Positions 11,603-21,602 of a DNA stretch of 64,000 nucleotides are shown here, piece after piece. The translations under genes were made by a program, and so were the position numbers. A model generated the notes under the pieces. That model saw only the letters and a program-made list of their open reading frames with translations, ran no database searches and was not told the DNA's origin. This stretch comes from Nannochloropsis oceanica. Its lineage: Eukaryota > Sar > Eustigmatophyceae > Eustigmatales > Monodopsidaceae. The stretch covers positions 1,127,501 through 1,191,500 of the forward strand of contig CP038106.1 of NCBI GenBank assembly GCA_004519485.1. The letters run 5' to 3'. Positions within the stretch are counted from its first letter, which is position 1, and each line of letters opens with the position of its first letter.

Positions 11603-13300
11603 ATGGCAACGCCTTCGACTGACGCAGCAGCAGCAGCAGCGGCGGCGGCGGCGGCGGCGGCGGCGGCAGCCGCGGAGGAAGCACTGGACGCGGAGATTAT
11701 GCAGGTATGTGTCATGTGTGTAGGTTGAGCGTGTGGGGCCGTAGGGGGGGCTCTTTGTCCTTTTGTGTTTCAGCTTCCCATGCGCAGTGAAGAGAACAGG
11801 GACATGCTCATTCTAGACGCTTTTTCTATGCTACCATTGATTCGTGATAGCCCCCTCACCCGACCCATTTCTCCCTCCTTCCGTTCCTCCCTCCCTCCCC
11901 CTCACATTTAGATGTCATCGGAGGAAATCCGGCAACGCATCCGCCTGCTTGACAACGAGATTCGCATCATGAAGTCGGACATTACCAGCATTGATTCCGA
12001 TTCTGAAAGCCAACGCAAGCGAATCAAAGAAAATCTCGACAAAATTAAATTGAACAAACAGCTGCCTTACCTGGTTGGGAACGTCGTCGAAGTTCTTGAC
12101 ATGGAAGAAGAGGAGGAAGAGGAGGAGGACGGTGCCGCCGCGGATATCGACAGTCAACGCAAGGGTGTCTCTGCAGTAATCAAAACCTCTACCCGTCAAA
12201 CAATTTTCTTGCCCATCCCTGGATTGGTGGATGTGAATGAGCTGAAGCCCGGTGACCTTGTAGGGACAAACAAAGACTCGTATCTGATCTTGGAGAAGCT
12301 GCCAGCGGAGTACGATAGCAGAGTGAAGGCCATGGAGGTGGATGCAAAGCCAACGGAAGAGTGGGGGGATATCGGGGGGTGTGATAAGCAGATTCAGGAG
12401 TTGATGGAGGCTGTGGTCTTGCCCATGACCAGGAAGGATTTGTTCATCAAGATAGGGGTCAAGCCACCAAAGGGTGTGTTGTTATACGGGTGAGTAATTA
12501 TGAGGGGAGGGTTAGAGAGAAGAAGAGGAAATGGGTACACCGTCTGCGAAAACATACATAACGACCGACAACTCAATTGAGGTTTTCTCTCCCTCCCTCC
12601 CTCCCTCCCGCCGTCTCTCTCATCCCTTTATCTTAACAGCCCTCCCGGAACAGGCAAAACGATGCTTGCCCGCGCCTGCGCCAACAAGACCAATGCCATC
12701 TTCCTCAAGCTAGCAGGACCTCAGCTTGTGCAGATGTTCATTGGTGACGGGGCCAAGATGGTGCGCGACGCATTCGAACTCGCAAAGGAGAAATGCGCAG
12801 AGTCAGGCGAAGGAGGAGCGATCATCTTTATTGACGAGTTGGACGCGATTGGCTCAAAGCGGTTCGGGGGGGATCAGAGTGGGGATCGGGAGGTGCAGCG
12901 CACAATGTTGGAGCTGTTGAATCAGCTGGATGGATTTACTCCCAACGATAATATTAAAGTGATTGCCGCGACGAATCGACCGGACGTCTTGGACCCGGCC
13001 TTGTTGCGTTCGGGGCGGTTGGACAGGAAGATAGAGCTGCCCCACCCGACAGAGGAGGCCCGGGCAAGGATCATGGAGATTCACTCGAGGAAGATGAATG
13101 TGGATAAGGACGACGTGAATTTTGAGGAGTTGGCACGGTGCTGTGACGATTTTAATGGGGCTCAGCTGAAAGCGGTGTGTGTGGAGGCGGGCATGTTGGC
13201 CCTGCGGAGGGAAGCGGTGGAGATCAAGCATGAGGACTTTATGGAAGCCATTAGTGTGGTTCAGGCGAAGAAGAAGGGTAGTTTGGCCATGTATGCTTAG
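11603..13300 (+). CDS. RPT5: 26S proteasome regulatory ATPase subunit RPT5 (S6A)
   Basis: Exons 11603-11704, 11912-12489 and 12640-13300; 446 aa. Phases are consistent and the second junction rebuilds the Walker A loop (LLYG/PPGTGKT). Order: N-terminal run of 17 alanines (residues 8-24), coiled coil ([19 protein letters not shown]), an acidic Glu run, OB domain, then AAA+ ATPase with Walker [12 protein letters not shown], sensor [10 protein letters not shown] and Arg-finger region [12 protein letters not shown]. The C-terminus ends Met-Tyr-Ala, the HbYX-type motif by which Rpt5 docks into the 20S alpha ring. RPT5 unfolds and feeds ubiquitinated substrates. The poly-Ala tract, coded by mixed GCA and GCG, is unusual for this subunit. 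Confidence 0.96.
11622..11674 (+). repeat. Poly-alanine coding tract (GCA/GCG)
   Basis: About 17 consecutive alanine codons in RPT5 exon 1, first GCA then mostly GCG, so it is partly a pure trinucleotide microsatellite and likely variable in length. Confidence 0.8.
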
Positions 13301-13589
13301 GGACGGGGAGAGGATGAGGAGGAGCGGAGGGAGGGAGAGAGGGAGAAAGTGAGAGAGTGGACAAAACACGGGAAAAAAAGAAGAAGAGTATGCAAGGACA
13401 ACAAAGGAGATAAAAGAAACAACACCGAGAAATGGAATGATACACTGGCCTCGCTTCCTATTTCTTATTTCTATTCGCCTTCCACGGGAAATCAACAAAC
13501 AGATTCATTTACCGTGCGCTCTTCCCCCCTACCAAAAATTGCCTTTCCTTCCTTCTCTCCCTCTTTCTCTCTCACCTCCCTCAAAAACC

Positions 13590-15317
13590 CTACACCTGCC
13601 ACTTCGAGAAAAAGTCATTTCCTTTATCATCACATACCACAAAGGCCGGAAAGTCCACCACCTGAATCTTCCAAATCGCTTCCATCCCGAGTTCGGGATA
13701 TTCTAACACCTCCACCTTTTTAATGTTATTCTGCGCTAAGATCGCCGCGGGGCCCCCGATTGACCCTAAATAAAACCCACCATGCGTCTTACAGGCCCTC
13801 GTCACTGCTTTACTTCTATTCCCCTTCGCCAACGTGATGAAACTCCCACCATTCTCCATAAATGTATCCACGTAGCTGTCCATCCTCCCAGCAGTTGTCG
13901 GCCCAAACGACCCACTCGCATACCCCTCCGGTGTCTTCGCCGGCCCCGCATAATAAATTATATGATCCTTCACGTATTCCGGCAGCCCCTCTCCACTCTC
14001 AATCCTCTCCAACAATTTTGCATGGGCTATATCCCGCGCAACGACCAGTGTCCCCGATAACGCCAGCCGCGTCTTAATCGGATACTTACTCAATGTCGCC
14101 CTGATCTCCGCCATGGGTCTATTCAAATCCACCTTCACCACCTCCGCTCCCTCCAAAGTCTTATCATCCACCTCCGGCAAGTACTGCCCTACATCCCTCT
14201 CCAGCTGCTCCAAGAATACCCCCTCCTTCGTTATCTTCCCCTTAGCCTGCCGATCAGCCGAGCACGACACCCCAATTCCAACAGGGCACGATGCTCCATG
14301 CCTGGGCAAGCGAATTACACGCACGTCATGGCAGAAATACTTCCCACCGAATTGAGCGCCGATGCCCATCCGTTGCGTCAAGCCGTGGATTTTTTCCTCC
14401 CACTCCAAATCCCGGAAAGCCCGCCCGTGCTCATTCCCGGACGTGGGCAAGTGATCAAGGTACTTCGTCGACGCAAGCTTTACTGTCTTGAGAGTCAACT
14501 CCGCCGACAAACCCCCGATTACCACTGCCAAATGATAAGGAGGACAAGCAGCGGTTCCCAAGGTCTTGATCTTCTCGTCCATGAATTTCATTAGCCCCGT
14601 CGGGTTAAGTAAGGCCTTGGTCTGCTGGAACAGAAAGGTCTTGTTAGCCGATCCCCCTCCCTTAGCCATGAAGAGAAAATTGTATGCGTCACCCTTAGTC
14701 GCGTACAAATCAATCTGTGCGGGTAAGTTTGTCTTGGTATTTTTCTCGAGAAACATATCCATGGGTGCCACTTGGGAATAACGAAGGTTGGTCCTGGTGT
14801 AGGTGTCGTAAACTCCCCTGCTCAGATGCGCCTCATCCAGCCCGTCAGTCAAGACTTGCATGCCGCGCTTTCCAATCACGATGCCCGTGCCGGTGTCTTG
14901 ACATCCGGGCAGAATCAAGCCAGATGCAATGTTGGCATTCTTGAGCAGCTCCAGCGCGACGAAGCGGTCGTTGGCCGACGCCTCGGGGTCCTTAAGAATC
15001 TTGGCTAGCTGCGCGAGGTGGCCCGGGCGAAGCAAGTGGGCTATGTCCACCATGGCCTGCGACGCTAGCAACCGCAATGCTTCAGGCTCCACCTTCAAGA
15101 ACTCCTGTCCATTCATGTTGAATGTAGAGACGTAGTCGCTCGTAAGCTTGCGGTAGGGGGTGGCCTCGTCGGGAGTAAGGTCAAACAACTCCTGATAATG
15201 AAAAGATGGGGCGGCCTGCGTTGCAAACTCCGCGGCGTATGCCGGGACAAAGCGCGTGCCCCAACCCATCCTGGCCGAGGCTGAGGACGACAGTCGGAGC
15301 AAGCCACGCCTCAACAT
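13590..15317 (-). CDS. Fumarate hydratase, class I (4Fe-4S), mitochondrial
   Basis: Single exon, 575 aa. The N-terminus ([17 protein letters not shown]) is Arg/Ser-rich without acids, a typical mitochondrial presequence. The product is the oxygen-sensitive iron-sulfur fumarase, not the class II enzyme of animals. Three cysteines that should bind the cluster can be seen: C139 ([10 protein letters not shown]), C258 (GTAACPPYH) and C352 ([14 protein letters not shown]), spaced 119 and 94 residues, the spacing I recall for the solved trypanosomatid class I enzyme. The C-terminal domain has [13 protein letters not shown] and KGNRSKAV. It hydrates fumarate to malate in the TCA cycle. Class I fumarases are known in several protists. 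Confidence 0.95.
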   Translation of the reverse strand: MLRRGLLRLSSSASARMGWGTRFVPAYAAEFATQAAPSFHYQELFDLTPDEATPYRKLTSDYVSTFNMNGQEFLKVEPEALRLLASQAMVDIAHLLRPGHLAQLAKILKDPEASANDRFVALELLKNANIASGLILPGCQDTGTGIVIGKRGMQVLTDGLDEAHLSRGVYDTYTRTNLRYSQVAPMDMFLEKNTKTNLPAQIDLYATKGDAYNFLFMAKGGGSANKTFLFQQTKALLNPTGLMKFMDEKIKTLGTAACPPYHLAVVIGGLSAELTLKTVKLASTKYLDHLPTSGNEHGRAFRDLEWEEKIHGLTQRMGIGAQFGGKYFCHDVRVIRLPRHGASCPVGIGVSCSADRQAKGKITKEGVFLEQLERDVGQYLPEVDDKTLEGAEVVKVDLNRPMAEIRATLSKYPIKTRLALSGTLVVARDIAHAKLLERIESGEGLPEYVKDHIIYYAGPAKTPEGYASGSFGPTTAGRMDSYVDTFMENGGSFITLAKGNRSKAVTRACKTHGGFYLGSIGGPAAILAQNNIKKVEVLEYPELGMEAIWKIQVVDFPAFVVCDDKGNDFFSKWQV

Positions 15318-15770
15318 AATTGCCTATCCTTATGTGCATTTGGAGGCAGAGAGGATGAGCATTATACGGTATGCGGGGAAAAGAAGCAAGGCGGCGGGCG
15401 TTGTTGCTTCAAGTGGGCCGCAGTGACTCCTTGTGCATGGTCAATTTACCCTGAATATGCAGTAATTGACAGAGCCGCGGTTTGGAGGACTGGTTTTCCT
15501 CTCCATTGTCGTCGTCGTAGTGCATGAAGGTGGTGGTCGAGGTGTAGAAAGAGAGGCTTTACGGCGCAGGTAGACAGCAGGGCTTGCCGTTGCCGTTGGA
15601 TGATGCGTTTTCTCCCTGCGACCTCCCTACCCTCCCAAAGTAAAACAAGACAACAACATTAGGCTCGCGAGGACTACTGTTCGGTGCTTTTTTTATCAGA
15701 TACAAGAAAGGAGTCCAATTTCAAATATGCAACCTTTATTATCCCTTACCAATATCCCTGCACTCCCGCC
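15318..15770. other. Spacer between fumarase and CHD remodeler
   Basis: 453 bp, both genes on the - strand; fumarase promoter plus CHD 3' UTR. An AT-rich stretch lies at about 15685-15755. No gene is recognised. Confidence 0.4.
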
Positions 15771-18700
15771 CTAGGGTCTCGCCCCCTCCCCCTCCGCCCC
15801 CTCAACCATCGGCGCCACCCCATTGCCACCATCAGTCACGTGACTGTCGCCATTGCTCTTCTCCTCCCGACTTTCGATAGAAGTGCTGCTCTCCTTTCCC
15901 ACTTCCTCATTGTCCGAATCACAAAGGTCTACCATCGCAGCGTCCTCCTTGGGTGCAGTCGCCCTTGGTGCCGGTGCTACCGTCACCGGCACATAAGTAA
16001 CCGCTTCAGTGTACGCCCCCTCAATCACCCGTTCCATCTCCTGAAGGCACTCCGCGGTCGCCTGAATGCCCTCTTTGATGTCACGGTTGATATCCTCGAA
16101 GTCTTTTGTCTGACGGGTCAGTCTCTCAGTGATCACCTGGCCAACCACCATCTGAAGCCGGGTATTGTTCAAGGCTGATAATAACTCTTGGTTCCGTCGC
16201 AATGAATCATGCACGCTGGCATTCAGCCCTTCTAATCTTTTATTCAACTCAATCACTTTGATCGATGTCTCTAAGCGTGCCTTGGCCCTCAGCTCTTCAA
16301 ACACCTCTTGGACCTTTAGCTGCATCTGCCGGCGTTGCTCGAGGAGGTGGGCGAGAGCGGGGGGAGGGAGTACCTCATCAGCGGTTGTCTTCTGTGCGAT
16401 AAGGACAGAGACGCGGGATTGAATGTGTGTGATCGCTTCGATCTTCCTTTGCAGCCGTTGGTTTTCGACGAACAAGGCTTGGGACATGAGCTTCATCCTC
16501 TTTTGCACGATCGACAAAAGCTGCTTCTCCTGTCCGTCCGAGTACCCTTTGCGACGGTGCGATTTATTCACGGACCCTGACACAGCTGCTCCTGCTCCTA
16601 TTCCTGCTCCTGCAAGCGCCGCAATCGCTTTAGGCATCCCATTTCCTTGCACCGACACCCCAAATTCATCCCCTTCTCCACTCCCCACTGGCGAGGTCGA
16701 TAATCGCTGTTGGTGTTGCTGCTGCTGCCCCGCCACCGTCAAAGCCGTAGGGGGGAGGGAAGCAACGAATGTGGCATCCTTCAAAAACGAGCGCCACTTC
16801 CCATAGCCATGCCTGAGGGTCAATTCCAATAACATCAAATCATTTGCCCTTCCCCAATTTAATTTGAACGTTTTGGTGGTAATCGAGCAGGCCTTCGACC
16901 AGCCCGTCTGTTTCCCATCGTCAATAAAAAATGAATCCGGTTCTCGATTCTGGTACTCAAGCACCTTATCCTCGATAAGCCTAAGCAATGATACACGCCT
17001 GAGCAAATCCCTCTGCATATAACACGTCCCCACCGCCGCAGTAGTGCCAGCAGTTGCAGTCGCAGCCCCCCCAGCAGCAGCACCACCACCACCCAAGAGC
17101 ATCTGCAAGTAAGCCCTCACCTCCTCCTCACTCCGTTCCGCTAATTTCCCACGGGCATGCTTCTGGAGCAAATCGTAAAAAATCTTGAATTCCCCCCCTT
17201 TCCTCCCCTTCTTCCCATCCTTCTTTCCTCCTGTGAGACCAAACTGCATCAAATACATCCTAACAGCCTGTCGTTGCACATACCCGAATCCTGCAACTTG
17301 CACGCGTGGCACACCCACCTGTGCCGTCGCTGCAGCAGTCGACCTCCTCTTACTTCTACTTCCAACATTATCAAAATCCTCCTCATCCTCCATGTCTTCC
17401 TCCCCTCCATCCTCCCAATCCTCATCCCCCTCCTCTTCCTCCTCCCCTTCCTCCCCCCCCCCATCCGACCCCGACAAAAAATCAGACAAAGGTCCACTAA
17501 ACGTTCCCTCCCTCCTCTGCGCCTCTTTTCTCTCCCTCTTCCCTTTCCCTAGCCTCGCCATCTCCTTCACATGGCGACTCTCATGCCGTGCTTCCAAAAG
17601 CTCCTGCCAAGTCTTCGTCGTATTCTCGGGCAAAGTTTCCTTCAGCAAAGCCTCTGCCTTCTCTCTCCTTAGCCTTTCAAACTCCTCTGCCCCCGCCGCG
17701 TCTGCTGCAACCGCAGCAACAGCAGCCACAGCAGCAGCAGCCTCCTCCTCCGCATCCTCCACGCTTGCAAACTTTGCCACCTTGAAGGACTGAAATAAAT
17801 CTGACAATCCCTTTCCTGTCCTCTTCTCTCCCTCCGCACCTCCTTCCCCTACCTCGGCCTCCGACTCTAGCCCCGCTGCCCCTTCCTCAACAATGTTTCG
17901 ATCCAACAAGCGTTCGACCGCCTCATCATCCCACAAAATCCTCATTGTCTTCCCCCTCGTCCCCCCATCCCCCCATTTCTTCGCATTTACCGCTTCCTTC
18001 TCCTCTCCCCTTGTTTCTGCTCCCGCTGCTCCTGCTGCGACAGCAGCCCCTCTCCCCCCCTCACCCTCCTTCCCCTCCTCTTCCTCCTCGTCCGCAAACA
18101 ATTCCTCCGCCCCATATTTCAAGACATCGTCCAGCTCATCCTGAGTGAGCTTGCGTCCTCTCCCTGCCTCCCCCACCACGACATGCTCCAACAACAACTT
18201 TTTCTTGGCCAGTTGCAAGATCCTTTCTTCGACTGTGTTGCGAGTCAAAAAGCGGTACACCATAACCTTCCGCGTTTGGCCGATTCGATGCGCTCTTGCC
18301 AGCGCTTGTAAGTCGTTGTGCGGGTTCCAATCTAAATCATAAATTATCACCGTGTCGGCACTTGTCAAGTTGATACCCAAACCCCCCGCCCGCGTGGACA
18401 ACAAGAAAATAAAGTACTCATCCTCCTCTCGTCCCCCTCCACCTGCTCGTCCTCCGGCTCCTCCTGCTTTTGACACCCGATTATACGCGTCAATCCGTGC
18501 TTGCCGATCACTAGTTTTCGTCGACCCATCAAGCCTCTGGTACCTCCAACCTCGATTCATCAAATGCTCTTCCAGCAAGTCTAGCATCGTGGTCATCTGC
18601 GAGAATAAGAGCACCCTGTGCCCTCCCTCCTTCAGCCTCAATAACATACGGTCCAACAACTCCAATTTTCCCGAGCAAGTCAACAAGGCCTGCGCTCGCT

Positions 18701-21053
18701 TTTCGTAGTTTTCATTCATGGAGTAACACAAATCTTCCTCCTGCATCAGGAAAGGGTGATTGCAAACCTTCTTCAACTGCATAATCATGTTATAAATACT
18801 ACTCGCCGCCTTGAATTTCTTCCGCAACACCTCGAAATTTTGCGTCAAAATCAAACGATAATAAGTCTTCTGGGTTTGTGTCAGCTCCACTCGGACAATC
18901 AACTCATGTTTTTCAGGAATGACTAAATTCACATCTTTTTTCATCCGTCGCAGCATGTGTGGGGCAATCAAAGCATGCAACTTTCCCAGCTGTTCCTCCT
19001 TATCCATGGACGCAAAATCCCCCTTGAACACTTCGATATCCGAAAACTTGACCGGCTGTAAAAAATGTAAAAGGTTAAACAGTTCCTCAATCGAATTTTG
19101 CAGCGGCGTGCCCGTCAGAAGCACTCGATGACCGACTTTCATCTCCTTGAGAGCATGATAGAGTTTCCCTGTTGCCCCCCCCTTGAGCCGGTGGCCCTCA
19201 TCTACAACTACAGTCTCCCACGTGACCTTCTTAAAAAACCCAGCATCCTTCCACGCGTACTCAAACGAAGTGATCAACACATGGAAGTATATGTTCATTT
19301 TCCCCTCCTCTGAATTCCCGCACCGACGACGTTTCAAGCTGCTGCTACTGCTGTTGCTACTGCCCCTTCCCTCCTCAACAGTCGTGCCACTCACATCCAT
19401 ATCCATAGCCACTCCACTTGCCTCCCCCTCCTTCTCCTCTCCCTCTCCGTTCCCTTTCTCTTCCTCTCCTCCGCTTAATTTACGTCGCTTCCGTGCCTTG
19501 CTCGCACCGCCATTGTTGCCGTTGCTGTTTCTGGCACTGCTGCTGCTGCTGCTCGCCGGCCGCACCTCATACCGTTGAATCATCTCCCTTGATACCTGCG
19601 AGCCTTTGTACACGACAACATCCAGTTCTGGGCACCATGTCTTACACTCCCTTTCCCAGTTATCCACCACTGCCAAGGGACACACCACCAAAAACGGCAA
19701 AAAAAAACCTCCCCCCATAACCTTCTCCGTGGCAATCGCCCGTAGAAAGCCCAGGGTCTGTATAGTCTTTCCCAAACCCATTTCGTCCGCCAAGATCACA
19801 TTATTACGAGCATACCACGAATTGCGCAGAAAGTTGATCCCTTCAACTTGATAGTCATGCCAAGTGCCTCCTTTAAAGCACCCCGGTTGAACGCTTATCG
19901 GTTTGTAGCCACTTATTCTTGCACTGGTGCTGGCACTGCTGGTGCTGGTGCTGCGAAAACTCGCCGGATCATCCATCGATAATAAGGGGCGGACCCAATC
20001 CGTGTCTCGCTCTGCGAAATGCCTCAAGGCAGACTCAAAACCCTCCCTTACCAAATCAGACTCCACCTCCCACGTGCATTGATCATACTCCAACCCCTGC
20101 CATTTCACCAGACACTCCTTTACCTTTACCCGCCCATCCAATGACTTGCTCATTCGTTCGTCCAAGATTCGATCCACCTGCCGCCATGCGCTCTCGACCA
20201 CTTCTTCCTCCTCCGTCTCCGCTGCCTCCTGTGGTACATGGACAGCATGCGTAGACGTTGACTGTCGTAGTTTAAAATTTCGCAGCTTTGCCTTGTTAGT
20301 GGCAGCGAGGAAGGATTCAGGCACCCAGGAGCAATGCCAGAAGGCCTTTCCCACCCATCGGACAAAATACTCGGCTTCGGTCACCTTCCGCTCCGCGACC
20401 TGTTTGATCTTCCTTTTAGTCGCCTTCGAGGGAGTGCTGCCATCGCCGCTGCTGCTGCTAGTGCTGATGCTCACCGATGCCGCTGCAGCTGGTGCTGTCC
20501 TTGTTTTTACTGTCCCTGTTGTTGTTGTTGCTGCTGCTGCTGCTGCCTTTTCTTGCACGGCCAGTGCGGCCCAAGCTTCTAGGCGCTTTGCTTCTTCGGC
20601 AGGGGCGAGCTTCCGATAGGGGCGGAAAGAAAGTATTTTCTCGACTCCATGGTGGGTGGCTATGTCCTTAATACACGCTCCGCAGAGCCACGTATCGTTG
20701 AGGGAGGGGACACGATGCACGCATTTGCCGTGATAGGCCCGGCGACAGTACCGGCACCGGATTGTCGCTTCTCTGGCTTTGCAGGCGTCGCAGATGTCGA
20801 TCCCGCAATCCTCACACGTAAAAATGGCGTTCCCATGCGGGGGCTCCTGCAGGCCAGCACACTTGGCATGGTATGCCTTGGGGCAGTAGTCGCACAAGAT
20901 CAGCTCCCCAAAGTCGTGGCATTTGTTGCACTCCTCGTCCTCCTCGGTCTCCTCCCCTTCCCCGTCCCTCTCCTCCGCTGCCTCGTCCTCGTCCTCCTCA
21001 TCGTAGATCCAGAGCTCGTCCTCGCTGCTTTCATCAGCCGCTGCCTTCGGCAT
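15771..21053 (-). CDS. CHD-type chromatin remodeling ATPase (PHD-chromo-SNF2)
   Basis: Uninterrupted reading frame; I place the start at the ATG at 21053 (1760 aa) because the in-frame sequence up to 21233 is not conserved-looking. Order: acidic N-terminus; two Cys/His zinc modules (ECNKCHDFGELILCDYCPKAYH and CRYCRRAYHGKC), PHD-like; two chromodomains (EYFVRWVGKAFWHCSWVPE and CLVKWQGLEYDQCTWE); SNF2 ATPase with LADEMGLGKTIQTLGF, DEGHRLKGG, GTPLQNSIEELF, and helicase C motifs RAGGLGINLTSADTVI and AHRIGQTRKV. The C-terminal third contains a conserved-looking GYGKWRSFLKD (SANT/SLIDE-like) segment. It resembles the CHD3/Mi-2/PICKLE group, which slide nucleosomes. Low-complexity Ser, Glu and Ala inserts are many. 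Confidence 0.93.
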   Translation of the reverse strand: MPKAAADESSEDELWIYDEEDEDEAAEERDGEGEETEEDEECNKCHDFGELILCDYCPKAYHAKCAGLQEPPHGNAIFTCEDCGIDICDACKAREATIRCRYCRRAYHGKCVHRVPSLNDTWLCGACIKDIATHHGVEKILSFRPYRKLAPAEEAKRLEAWAALAVQEKAAAAAATTTTGTVKTRTAPAAAASVSISTSSSSGDGSTPSKATKRKIKQVAERKVTEAEYFVRWVGKAFWHCSWVPESFLAATNKAKLRNFKLRQSTSTHAVHVPQEAAETEEEEVVESAWRQVDRILDERMSKSLDGRVKVKECLVKWQGLEYDQCTWEVESDLVREGFESALRHFAERDTDWVRPLLSMDDPASFRSTSTSSASTSARISGYKPISVQPGCFKGGTWHDYQVEGINFLRNSWYARNNVILADEMGLGKTIQTLGFLRAIATEKVMGGGFFLPFLVVCPLAVVDNWERECKTWCPELDVVVYKGSQVSREMIQRYEVRPASSSSSSARNSNGNNGGASKARKRRKLSGGEEEKGNGEGEEKEGEASGVAMDMDVSGTTVEEGRGSSNSSSSSLKRRRCGNSEEGKMNIYFHVLITSFEYAWKDAGFFKKVTWETVVVDEGHRLKGGATGKLYHALKEMKVGHRVLLTGTPLQNSIEELFNLLHFLQPVKFSDIEVFKGDFASMDKEEQLGKLHALIAPHMLRRMKKDVNLVIPEKHELIVRVELTQTQKTYYRLILTQNFEVLRKKFKAASSIYNMIMQLKKVCNHPFLMQEEDLCYSMNENYEKRAQALLTCSGKLELLDRMLLRLKEGGHRVLLFSQMTTMLDLLEEHLMNRGWRYQRLDGSTKTSDRQARIDAYNRVSKAGGAGGRAGGGGREEDEYFIFLLSTRAGGLGINLTSADTVIIYDLDWNPHNDLQALARAHRIGQTRKVMVYRFLTRNTVEERILQLAKKKLLLEHVVVGEAGRGRKLTQDELDDVLKYGAEELFADEEEEEGKEGEGGRGAAVAAGAAGAETRGEEKEAVNAKKWGDGGTRGKTMRILWDDEAVERLLDRNIVEEGAAGLESEAEVGEGGAEGEKRTGKGLSDLFQSFKVAKFASVEDAEEEAAAAVAAVAAVAADAAGAEEFERLRREKAEALLKETLPENTTKTWQELLEARHESRHVKEMARLGKGKRERKEAQRREGTFSGPLSDFLSGSDGGGEEGEEEEEGDEDWEDGGEEDMEDEEDFDNVGSRSKRRSTAAATAQVGVPRVQVAGFGYVQRQAVRMYLMQFGLTGGKKDGKKGRKGGEFKIFYDLLQKHARGKLAERSEEEVRAYLQMLLGGGGAAAGGAATATAGTTAAVGTCYMQRDLLRRVSLLRLIEDKVLEYQNREPDSFFIDDGKQTGWSKACSITTKTFKLNWGRANDLMLLELTLRHGYGKWRSFLKDATFVASLPPTALTVAGQQQQHQQRLSTSPVGSGEGDEFGVSVQGNGMPKAIAALAGAGIGAGAAVSGSVNKSHRRKGYSDGQEKQLLSIVQKRMKLMSQALFVENQRLQRKIEAITHIQSRVSVLIAQKTTADEVLPPPALAHLLEQRRQMQLKVQEVFEELRAKARLETSIKVIELNKRLEGLNASVHDSLRRNQELLSALNNTRLQMVVGQVITERLTRQTKDFEDINRDIKEGIQATAECLQEMERVIEGAYTEAVTYVPVTVAPAPRATAPKEDAAMVDLCDSDNEEVGKESSTSIESREEKSNGDSHVTDGGNGVAPMVEGAEGEGARP

Positions 21054-21602
21054 AATCACTGTGCGTGCAAGGCTGATGTTGGTGTGAGATGTGGGCAAAA
21101 ATGCCGGGTCGGTGTGGACGTGGACAAAAAAGAAGAAGTTAGGGGGAGGGAGCGGGGAGGCTGGCGCTCGCCAAGGAGGGGACGCAAGATGGAGCAAGCA
21201 GTACTGCGTTAGCCTGCCGGCTTTGAACGGCACAAAGAGAATGATAAGATAACTGTTTGTGTGTGTGTGGTGATCGGGTCGTGATTAAATGTCGAGTCGG
21301 TGGCCGCGAGAAACCGGACAGCGCATCGGGTCGTCGCCCGTGGTGGCAATTCGCCAACTCGGGCAGCACACATTGCCTCCTGCCTGTCTCACTTCACGCT
21401 CAATCAACTCTCGCACAGACACTAACACAGCGGGAAGTACAATCGTGGCTTGCTGGGTACTGGGTGTCGTGTTGTCGAGAAAGCAGCAGGGAGAGGAGGT
21501 AGGGGCAGCAGCAGGACGGGACACTCCAGGCAGCCACAGGCAAGCCGAGAGACAGGCCAGACAACCTGCGTGTAGGGACGCCTACTCCACAATTTTGCTT
21601 CC
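21054..21602. promoter_or_regulatory. Divergent promoter region, CHD / membralin
   Basis: 549 bp between diverging starts. Contains a short GT run (about 21255-21270) and an open frame continuous with CHD up to 21233 that could be 5' leader. No other gene is seen. Confidence 0.4.

Noticed and set aside
12854-13498. A 214-codon minus-strand frame opposite RPT5
   Set aside because: Antisense shadow of conserved AAA+ coding sequence; no motif or start context.
15771-21233. Start of CHD at the more upstream in-frame ATG (21233)
   Set aside because: The extra 60 residues are hydrophobic/Pro-rich and unlike CHD N-termini; the ATG at 21053 precedes the typical acidic start.
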